From Rhodospirillaceae bacterium (GTDB lineage Bacteria; Pseudomonadota; Alphaproteobacteria; Rhodospirillales; Magnetospirillaceae), in contig DUZC01000242.1 in assembly GCA_013349735.1 (NCBI GenBank), positions 1-6,875 on the forward strand: a DNA stretch of 6,875 nucleotides, read 5' to 3'. The notes under the pieces are model-generated. The model searched no databases. It worked only from the letters and a program-made list of their open reading frames with translations, and had not been told where the DNA came from. Made by a program: the position numbers and the translations under genes. Below, piece after piece: positions 1 to 5,528 of this stretch; the first letter of the stretch is position 1; each line of letters starts with the position of its first letter.

Positions 1-1687
1 AGAGAATGAAAGCGCCGGTAATGACATCCTGGACCAGCTTTTGTGACCCAAAACCAATAGCGACGCCGATGACCCCGGCGCCGGCCAGCAAGGGCGCGAT
101 ATTGACCCCCAATTCGCTCAACACGATCAGGGATACCAACACCACCAGCACCACCAGCAAGGCGTTGCGGAACAAAGGCAGCAAAGTTCGGGCCCGGGCG
201 CTTCTGGGGATAACATTGCCGTCCTCGTCCGTTACCGCTAGATAGCGCTCGACCCAGGCATTGACCATTTCCCACAAAATAACGGCACCGAACAGAACCG
301 CGAAAATGGTAAAGCCGCTGGACAGCAAATGGCGCCCCAGATCCGAGGCCAGCCAGGCGACAATATTGGCCCCCCAGGCCTGGCCGATGGCCATGACGGC
401 CGCCAGCGACACCGCCACTCTGAGAACAGTATTCATCACCGCCATATAGCGGTTGGCCCTGGCCTCGAGATGCGGGAAGCGCCCGCGCAGATCCTCGCTT
501 AAAGAAAAAGCTTTGGTTACCAGATTGGCCAAGCCCAGATTCAAGAAATGCGCGCCCCCCAGAATGGCCAGAGTCGAGAACGAGCACTGAACAATGAAGG
601 CAAAGCCGCCCCGGACCTGCAGCGCCCAGACCAGAAAGGAGGCCACCACATAGATGACCGCCAGGACATGCCAGATATCCGCCAACCGGTTGCGCCAGCC
701 ATGACTTTTTTCTTGGTCTGGCCCGTCTTCACCGCGAATCCAGGACGCGACCGTAAGCCGGTTTTGCAGAATGAGAATTGCAAGCAGCGTTGCCACCACC
801 AGCCCCAACAGCTTGACCAGCGCCAGAGCCCCCCCTTTGGGCAGGCCCAACAATTTCAGGGCTTCTATGGTAAAATAGCCCCAAACGCCGGTGTAAGTGA
901 GGCGCCGCGCCCAGATAAAAAGATAGTTGGCGGATTCATCATCGATCGGCATAAAGCGAATGCCCCCCTGACCGGGCATAAAAACCGCTTGAGCCAGGGC
1001 CAGACCACCGCGCACCAACGCATAGCCGCTCATCAGCAGCATGGCCGCCATGGCGCCATTCCCCGCCAGATGCCAAAAGGGCAGCGTCATCAAACCATAG
1101 CCGGTAGCGACGAACCCGCCGATCGGCACCAGATCCAGCACCCAGCGCGCCAGACCTACCGCCAGGCGCCGGGCCGAACCCCCGGGCTGCTGTCCGTCCA
1201 ACTGACGTTGTAATCCGGACAGACTTTGCCGGATCGCCCATTCCGTCGCCCAGCCAAACAGAAGCACCAAGGCAATTTTGCCCAGGCTGTCTGCCCAACG
1301 CTGGCGCAATTGCGAATCAATAATCTGGTCATGCAGCCAGTCCCAAAGGCGACCCAGGTCCGAAAGGGCGCTGACCGCATCCACAATTTCGGCCGAGGCA
1401 TTTTCGATATGCCGTGACAAAAGATCGAGCAGGCCGGGCTCTTCATTGTCCTGAGCCGCTTTGTCAGCGGCCGTCAATAGCTTCAATTGTTCGACCAGCT
1501 TTGCGCGCGCCGCGGGGTCTTCGATGCTTTGAATCAAATGATCCGTCTCAGCCTTGCTGGCCCCGCCGACGGTTGCAGACTCCGCCGCCAGAGCCGGGCC
1601 TATCCCAGCGCCCGGCAGGAAAAGCACCCACAGAACAGAAAGAATCGTAAATCTGCGACGCATCGCTTGTGTAAATAAAAAGCTCAT
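1..1687 (-). CDS. MscS-family mechanosensitive ion channel, YbiO-like (3' end beyond window)
   Basis: Inner-membrane channel expected to open under membrane tension and release solutes during hypo-osmotic shock. I translated 562 codons from ATG 1687 to the left edge with no stop, so the C-terminal part is missing. A second in-frame ATG at 1663 (MRRRFTILS...) begins directly at a classic signal peptide with a hydrophobic core and PALAAE cleavage region (about residues 31-36 from the first ATG). Neither ATG has a clear Shine-Dalgarno, so the start is uncertain by 8 codons. A polar periplasmic segment (about 37-130) is followed by roughly ten hydrophobic segments. Near the edge, residues 532-562 contain LLAGAGVIGVAIGFGSQKLV then QDVITGAF, the Gly/Ala-rich pore-lining TM3 helix diagnostic of MscS. 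The long N-terminal multi-span region resembles E. coli YbiO rather than short MscS. It is divergent from the arsC-like gene. Family assignment is firm; the YbiO subgroup is from recall. Confidence 0.93.
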   Translation of the reverse strand, partial: MSFLFTQAMRRRFTILSVLWVLFLPGAGIGPALAAESATVGGASKAETDHLIQSIEDPAARAKLVEQLKLLTAADKAAQDNEEPGLLDLLSRHIENASAEIVDAVSALSDLGRLWDWLHDQIIDSQLRQRWADSLGKIALVLLFGWATEWAIRQSLSGLQRQLDGQQPGGSARRLAVGLARWVLDLVPIGGFVATGYGLMTLPFWHLAGNGAMAAMLLMSGYALVRGGLALAQAVFMPGQGGIRFMPIDDESANYLFIWARRLTYTGVWGYFTIEALKLLGLPKGGALALVKLLGLVVATLLAILILQNRLTVASWIRGEDGPDQEKSHGWRNRLADIWHVLAVIYVVASFLVWALQVRGGFAFIVQCSFSTLAILGGAHFLNLGLANLVTKAFSLSEDLRGRFPHLEARANRYMAVMNTVLRVAVSLAAVMAIGQAWGANIVAWLASDLGRHLLSSGFTIFAVLFGAVILWEMVNAWVERYLAVTDEDGNVIPRSARARTLLPLFRNALLVVLVVLVSLIVLSELGVNIAPLLAGAGVIGVAIGFGSQKLVQDVITGAFIL

Positions 1688-1705
1688 GGCAAACCGTAAC
1701 CGGAT

Positions 1706-1730
1706 TGAGGCAGGCCTATCGACGGCCTCA
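1706..1730. repeat. short inverted repeat in the divergent mscS/arsC intergenic region
   Basis: The 84-base gap between the divergent channel and arsC genes (1688-1771) contains TGAGGC (1706-1711) and its exact complement GCCTCA (1725-1730), separated by 13 bases. It could be a regulator-binding dyad for either gene, but six-base arms can arise by chance. I found no convincing -35/-10 pair in the gap for either direction. The best near-match, TTGAGG at 1705 facing arsC, lacks a good -10. Confidence 0.2.
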
Positions 1731-1771
1731 GATAAGAAGTTCTTTCCCAGCAATGCAAGGTCGAAAGCCCG

Positions 1772-2110
1772 ATGACGGTCATCATCTATCACAATCCGAA
1801 ATGCACAAAGTCGAGAGAAACCTTGAGCTTGTTGCAGAGCAAGGGGATTTCCCCCACCGTCGTCGAATATTTAAAAACGCCCCCGACGGTGGAAACCCTG
1901 ACAAAAATTGTTGAACAACTTGGCCTTCCGGCAAAAGACCTTTTGCGTCGCAAAGAGGCCGCCTTGGCCGGAATTGACCTTACCCTTCCTGAAAAAGCGC
2001 TGATCGCCGCCATGGTGGCCAATCCCATCGCCATTGAACGGCCCATTGTCATTGCCAATGGCCGGGCACGGCTTGGACGTCCGCCGGAAGCGGTCCTGGA
2101 GATCCTTTAG
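1772..2110 (+). CDS. arsC: ArsC-family arsenate reductase-like protein (YfgD type)
   Basis: A 112-residue cytoplasmic protein of the glutaredoxin-dependent ArsC family, which reduces arsenate to arsenite through an active-site cysteine. The N-terminus IIYHNPKCTKSRETL carries the HNPxC motif with the catalytic cysteine at C11. The three arginines that bind oxyanion in E. coli ArsC have likely counterparts at R59 (LLRRKE), R90 (ERPIV) and R103 (GRPPE). The end, GRPPEAVLEIL, is also typical. The protein is shorter than plasmid ArsC (about 141 aa) and looks closer to the chromosomal E. coli YfgD (about 119 aa), whose arsenate activity is less certain. ATG 1772 is the natural start; AAGG at 1757-1760 is a weak, rather distant ribosome site. 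No arsR, arsB or acr3 is adjacent, so a housekeeping thiol-redox role is possible. The 3' end overlaps rmuC convergently by four bases. Confidence 0.93.
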   Translation: MTVIIYHNPKCTKSRETLSLLQSKGISPTVVEYLKTPPTVETLTKIVEQLGLPAKDLLRRKEAALAGIDLTLPEKALIAAMVANPIAIERPIVIANGRARLGRPPEAVLEIL

Positions 2111-3438
2111 TCGGGCTCGACATCGGCGGGCTCAATCAGTTCCAACACGGCTTTGGCCCCATCATTGGGCAGGGCCGCCACCCCGCGCAATTTGCGGTCG
2201 ATGGCCCGTCGACGTACGGAGATATCTTCGATGCTGTTTGACGCTTCTACCAGTTTTTTCTGAACTTTATCAAGAACTTCGCCATATTTACCAAATTCGC
2301 TTTTGACCGCCCCCAGGATTTCCCAAACCTCGCTGGAGCGCTGCTGAATGGCCAAGGTCCGAAAGCCCATTTGCAGGCTGTTCAGCAAGGCCCCTAAGGT
2401 CGTCGGGCCGCAGAGATTGACGCGGTAATCCCGTTGCAACGCATCCATCAAGCCGGGACGGCGCAACACCTCGGCATAGAGCCCCTCGGTCGGCAAAAAA
2501 AGAATGGCAAAATCCGTGGTACGGGGCGGATGCACATATTTTCCGGCGATATCCTTGGCCGATTGTTTAATCCTGGCCTCCAGGGCACGGGCTGACGCCT
2601 CGACCGCTTCGGGATCGGCCCGTTCGGCGGCCTCGACCAGCCGTTCATAGTCTTCCCGGGGAAATTTAGCGTCGATCGGCAACCAGACTTCGCCGTCCCC
2701 TTCGCCGCGACCGGGCAGCCGGATCACATATTCGACCCGATCCGACGAGCCCTCGCGGCAGGCAACATTGGCCATAAATTGATCGGGCGTCAGGATTTGC
2801 TCCAAAAGATTGCCCAACTGCACCTCGCCCCAGGTGCCACGGGTTTTAACATTGGTCAGGACCTTTTTCAGATCGCCGACGCCATTGGCTAGCGATTGCA
2901 TTTCGCCTAAGCCCTTCTGCACCTGTTCAAGGCGTTCAGACACCAGCTTAAAGGACTCGCCCAGACGCTTTTCCAAGGTTCCCTGCAGCTTTTCATCGAC
3001 GGTCTGGCGCATCTGCTCAAGCTTGGCGGCATTGTCTTCCTGCAATTGCCCCAAACGCAGCTCAACGGTTGCCCGCAACGCCTCCTGGCGCATTTCATTG
3101 GCTTTGGTCAAATCGCCGATCTGCCGGGCAAAGGCGTCCAACCGCTGCTCAAGACTGTTGGTCAAGCGGCCCATTTGCGCACCAAATCCATCCAGCGTGC
3201 TCTTTTGTAAAACCGCCATATCCTTCAGGGTTCCCACCACCTCTTCCCGCAAGCCTCTGGCCGCTTTGCTGGCCTCCTCGCGATTGGCAACCAAATCTTC
3301 GCGAATACGGCGCTCAAGACGATCAAGGGCGTCCAGCCATTGACCCGAGGATCCGCCAAAGCGACGCAACAAAAAGGCGGCCCCCAAGCCAGAAAAAACG
3401 GCAAAGAGGGCAAAAGCGGCGAAGGTCAGCCAGTCCAT
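2107..3438 (-). CDS. rmuC: DNA recombination protein RmuC
   Basis: RmuC homologue, 443 aa from ATG 3438. The family was linked in E. coli to suppression of inverted-repeat rearrangements and is predicted to contain a restriction-endonuclease-like fold, but its biochemical activity is poorly established. Residues about 3-26 form one N-terminal membrane anchor, followed by positively charged LLRR. Residues about 35-185 are a long, Glu/Arg/Gln/Leu-rich coiled coil. The RmuC domain then runs from about 188 to 420. It contains KTRGTWGEVQLGNLLEQIL (198-216), LPIDAKFP (253-260, with D256 and K258 resembling the D-x-K of PD-(D/E)XK nucleases), FLPTEGLYAEVLRRP (314-328) and NLCGPTTLGALLNSLQMGFR (341-360). 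A TTG at 3447 would add three residues and overlap the upstream GST stop as TTGA. Neither start has a clear Shine-Dalgarno; I prefer the ATG. It lies five bases after the GST gene, so the two are probably cotranscribed. Confidence 0.95.
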   Translation of the reverse strand: MDWLTFAAFALFAVFSGLGAAFLLRRFGGSSGQWLDALDRLERRIREDLVANREEASKAARGLREEVVGTLKDMAVLQKSTLDGFGAQMGRLTNSLEQRLDAFARQIGDLTKANEMRQEALRATVELRLGQLQEDNAAKLEQMRQTVDEKLQGTLEKRLGESFKLVSERLEQVQKGLGEMQSLANGVGDLKKVLTNVKTRGTWGEVQLGNLLEQILTPDQFMANVACREGSSDRVEYVIRLPGRGEGDGEVWLPIDAKFPREDYERLVEAAERADPEAVEASARALEARIKQSAKDIAGKYVHPPRTTDFAILFLPTEGLYAEVLRRPGLMDALQRDYRVNLCGPTTLGALLNSLQMGFRTLAIQQRSSEVWEILGAVKSEFGKYGEVLDKVQKKLVEASNSIEDISVRRRAIDRKLRGVAALPNDGAKAVLELIEPADVEPD

Positions 3439-3443
3439 GCGGT

Positions 3444-4052
3444 TCAAGCTACGGTTTCAGAGAAGGCCGGAAGGGCATAGGCCCGGTCCCGCAATGCGTC
3501 CAGACGAGGCAGACGGCCGGCCGGCAGCATTTCTGGCCAGCTTTGGCGCAGGAAATCCATGGCCGCCACCGCGCTGATATCAGCCTGGGTCACCTTACCA
3601 CCATACAACCAACCACCGTCCGGAACGGCCCGGTCCAATTGCTCGAGACCGGCCAGCGCCTGCTGGACAAACCGCTCAAGCAATGCCTGATGACGGGTAT
3701 CCACCGGGCGCAGAGTGCGTTCAATAAAGCAGGCCAGGGTTTTTTCCATTGCCCCCATGCCATAGGCCACCAACCGCAGGACCTGACGTCTGGCCGCGCC
3801 CGAAGGGGGGACCAGCGCCCGTTCCGGTCCAACCAGTTCGTCGAGATAATCCAGGATCGGCGTGCTGTCGATCAGCACCTCGCCGTCGGCTAAAACCAGT
3901 GCCGGCACACGTCCAAGCGGATTGAAAGCCTCGACCTCGGCACGGTTCTGTATCGTGCTGACGGCCTTCTGTTCAAAACCCAGCCCCAGAATTTTTAACG
4001 AGACCCCCACCCTGCGGACGAATGGCGAAGCATAACGGCCCACCAGCAACAT
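3444..4052 (-). CDS. glutathione S-transferase family protein, YibF-like
   Basis: A 202-residue cytoplasmic GST-fold protein; the substrate cannot be told from sequence. The N-terminal thioredoxin-like domain begins MLLVGRYASPFVRRV, placing a Ser at position 9 in the usual catalytic Ser/Cys position before Pro-Phe-Val-Arg. FNPLGRVPAL (43-52) holds the cis-proline (P50) of the glutathione site, and IDSTPILDYLDE (61-72) is the gamma-glutamyl-binding segment. The C-terminal helical domain (about 85-202) includes TQADIS (155-160), the N-capping box of helix 6. The N-terminal pattern resembles E. coli YibF. The reading frame stays open to an upstream ATG at 4112, but those 20 extra residues (MVDVGGAIDEHRAEIKGRTI) match nothing in the fold. 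ATG 4052 follows a strong ribosome site, so I use it. First gene of a probable GST-rmuC unit. Confidence 0.93.
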   Translation of the reverse strand: MLLVGRYASPFVRRVGVSLKILGLGFEQKAVSTIQNRAEVEAFNPLGRVPALVLADGEVLIDSTPILDYLDELVGPERALVPPSGAARRQVLRLVAYGMGAMEKTLACFIERTLRPVDTRHQALLERFVQQALAGLEQLDRAVPDGGWLYGGKVTQADISAVAAMDFLRQSWPEMLPAGRLPRLDALRDRAYALPAFSETVA

Positions 4053-4059
4053 TATCGTT

Positions 4060-4067
4060 CTCCCTTT
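4060..4067 (-). promoter_or_regulatory. Shine-Dalgarno for the GST gene
   Basis: On the minus strand AAAGGGAG lies seven bases before ATG 4052. It is the clearest ribosome-binding site in the window. It decides the GST start in favour of 4052 over the upstream in-frame ATG at 4112. Confidence 0.7.
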
Positions 4068-4079
4068 GATCTCGGCCCG

Positions 4080-4108
4080 ATGTTCGTCGATAGCGCCCCC
4101 GACGTCAA
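4080..4108 (-). promoter_or_regulatory. candidate sigma-70 promoter for the GST-rmuC unit
   Basis: On the minus strand TTGACG (4108-4103, five of six to the -35 consensus) is followed after 17 bases by GAACAT (4085-4080, only three of six to TATAAT). It would start transcription about 20 bases before the start codon, just upstream of the Shine-Dalgarno, and would exclude the ATG at 4112 from the transcript. The weak -10 makes this tentative. The rest of the 127-base divergent gap (4053-4179) shows no clear promoter for rlmJ beyond a TATGAA at 4166-4171 without a matching -35. Confidence 0.25.
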
Positions 4109-4179
4109 CCATGCCGGCACCATCCGTCGAAGTGATTCGAGATGGCGCCGCCTTGCCTCATCCGTTATGAACAGCGCTT

Positions 4180-5004
4180 ATGAATTATCGTCACAGCTAT
4201 CATGCAGGCAATTTCGCCGATGTGTTCAAACATATTCTGCTGACATTGCTGCTTGGTCACCTCCGCAAAAAAGAGACGCCCTTTCGCGTCATCGACACCC
4301 ATGCCGGGACCGGCTTCTATGACCTTAGGGCGCCTGAGGCCGAGAAAACCGGGGAATTCCGACAAGGTATTGCCCAATTTCTGGCCGGAGACCCCTTGCC
4401 GTCGCTTCTGGATGATTATGTGGCTGTGCTGAAAGCGGCCAATCCGCAATGGCCGGATTTGCGCTATTATCCGGGATCGCCCTGGCTTAGCCGCGCGCTG
4501 CTGCGCCCTGGCGATCGACTGGCGCTGGTGGAACTGCACCCGGCCGATGCCGGGACCCTCAAACGTCTTTTCTCCGGCGATAAAATCGTCGGCGTCCATC
4601 AGGCCGATGGATTCCAATCCCTGAAAGCGCTGTTGCCTCCGATCGAACGACGGGGCCTGGTATTGATCGACCCGGCCTATGAAGCACCGGATGAATTCGT
4701 GAAAATGACCGCGGCCTTAACCACCGCAATTAAGCGATGGCCACAAGGTATTTATGCGCTGTGGTACCCCATCAAGGACCCTAAGCTGGTCGAGGGCTTT
4801 CTTGCTGAATTGCTTAATTTTGGCCTGCCCTGCCTAGCGGCCGAACTGGCCATTGCCCCCGACGGGGATCACTTGCACCGCTGCGGCATGGCGATTTTGA
4901 ATCCGCCCTGGCAATTGGCGAACTCGCTGGATTTGCTTTTGCCCGTCCTGGCCGGGCGCTTGGGCGAGACGGGCAGCGGCACCGTCCGGCGGCTGAAAAT
5001 TTAA
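4180..5004 (+). CDS. rlmJ: 23S rRNA (adenine(2030)-N(6))-methyltransferase RlmJ
   Basis: Transfers a methyl group from S-adenosylmethionine to N6 of A2030 in 23S rRNA; cytoplasmic. At 274 aa it is close to the E. coli enzyme (about 280 aa). The family signature MNYRHSYHAGNFADVFKH occupies the N-terminus. Motif I for SAM binding is DTHAGTG (39-45). An acidic SAM-ribose motif ELHP lies at 118-121 and QADGF at 141-145. The catalytic motif IV is DPAYE at 164-168, where this enzyme class normally has DPPY; D164, P165 and Y167 are kept but the second proline is alanine. WYPIK (195-199) is also typical of the family. ATG 4180 fits the conserved N-terminus exactly, although no clear Shine-Dalgarno precedes it. 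The gene is a single unit, divergent from GST-rmuC, and its TAA stop overlaps the stop of the convergent small-subunit gene. Confidence 0.96.
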   Translation: MNYRHSYHAGNFADVFKHILLTLLLGHLRKKETPFRVIDTHAGTGFYDLRAPEAEKTGEFRQGIAQFLAGDPLPSLLDDYVAVLKAANPQWPDLRYYPGSPWLSRALLRPGDRLALVELHPADAGTLKRLFSGDKIVGVHQADGFQSLKALLPPIERRGLVLIDPAYEAPDEFVKMTAALTTAIKRWPQGIYALWYPIKDPKLVEGFLAELLNFGLPCLAAELAIAPDGDHLHRCGMAILNPPWQLANSLDLLLPVLAGRLGETGSGTVRRLKI

Positions 5005-5516
5005 GCGACCGTTTCCAGCAAGGCCAACAACCCACCCAGCAGCTTTTCCGGGCAAGGCGGGCAGCCGGGAATAACCAGACTGACCGGCACGACCGCTTCA
5101 ACGCCCCCAGCAACCGCATAGCTGCCGGCGAAACAACCACCATCCACAGCACAATCACCGGTTGCCACCACCCATTTCGGATCCGGCGTGGCGTTATAAG
5201 TGCGTTCGAGGGCCACTTTCATGTTTTTGGTGACAGGTCCGGTAACCAACAGCACATCGGCATGGCGAGGGCTGGCAACAAAGCGCAAACCAAAACGCTC
5301 TAGATCGTAGAAAGCATTGTTCAGAGCATGAATTTCCAATTCGCATCCGTTGCAAGATCCGGCATCGACTTGCCGGATCGACAAACTGCGGCCGATGCGC
5401 CGATGTGCCGCCAGATCCAACCTTGCCGCCAGATCCGCCAGAGCCGCCGGGTCGGCCGGGGGAGGCGATTCGGTTAAGGGACCACGAAGAATACTTTCAA
5501 GAAACAGCTTGCGCAT
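5001..5516 (-). CDS. NuoB/HycG/HyfI-like iron-sulfur small subunit of a hydrogenase-related complex
   Basis: A 171-residue iron-sulfur subunit homologous to Complex I NuoB and to the small subunit of group 4 [NiFe] hydrogenases (HycG, HyfI). It should carry one [4Fe-4S] cluster at the membrane-facing interface with the large subunit. The expected ligands are C55 and C58 in GSCNGCELEI, C122 in GDCAVDGGCF, and C152 in PGCPPCPEKLL; C128 and C155 are additional. The block RFGLRFVASPRHADVLLVTG (about 74-93) closely follows HycG. A Pro/Ala-rich N-terminal segment (about 12-40) precedes the core. ATG 5516 lies 12 bases after the large-subunit stop, and GAGG (5530-5527), partly inside that stop codon, can serve as ribosome site, which suggests translational coupling. 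It appears to be the last gene of its operon. The GSCNGCELE arrangement, rather than adjacent cysteines, favours the hydrogenase side of the family over true NuoB. Confidence 0.93.
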   Translation of the reverse strand: MRKLFLESILRGPLTESPPPADPAALADLAARLDLAAHRRIGRSLSIRQVDAGSCNGCELEIHALNNAFYDLERFGLRFVASPRHADVLLVTGPVTKNMKVALERTYNATPDPKWVVATGDCAVDGGCFAGSYAVAGGVEAVVPVSLVIPGCPPCPEKLLGGLLALLETVA

Positions 5517-5528
5517 ACCGCCGGAACC

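Noticed and set aside
548..1213. Plus-strand open frame of 221 codons
   Set aside because: It lies antisense to the MscS-family channel. Its translation is rich in Gln, His, Pro and Arg with no recognisable domain, whereas the minus-strand frame gives a coherent multi-span membrane protein.
2810..3343. Plus-strand open frame of 177 codons, rich in Ser, Arg and Cys
   Set aside because: It is antisense to the coiled-coil part of rmuC. The Ser/Cys/Arg richness is the expected complement of Leu/Glu/Gln-rich coiled-coil codons.
3069..3893. Plus-strand open frame of 274 codons across the rmuC/GST junction
   Set aside because: It is antisense to two well-recognised genes, spans their boundary, and gives a low-complexity Pro/Arg/Gln-rich translation with no family match that I can see.
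4165..4617. Minus-strand open frame of 150 codons
   Set aside because: It is a shadow of rlmJ, whose motifs are all on the plus strand, and it has no domain of its own.
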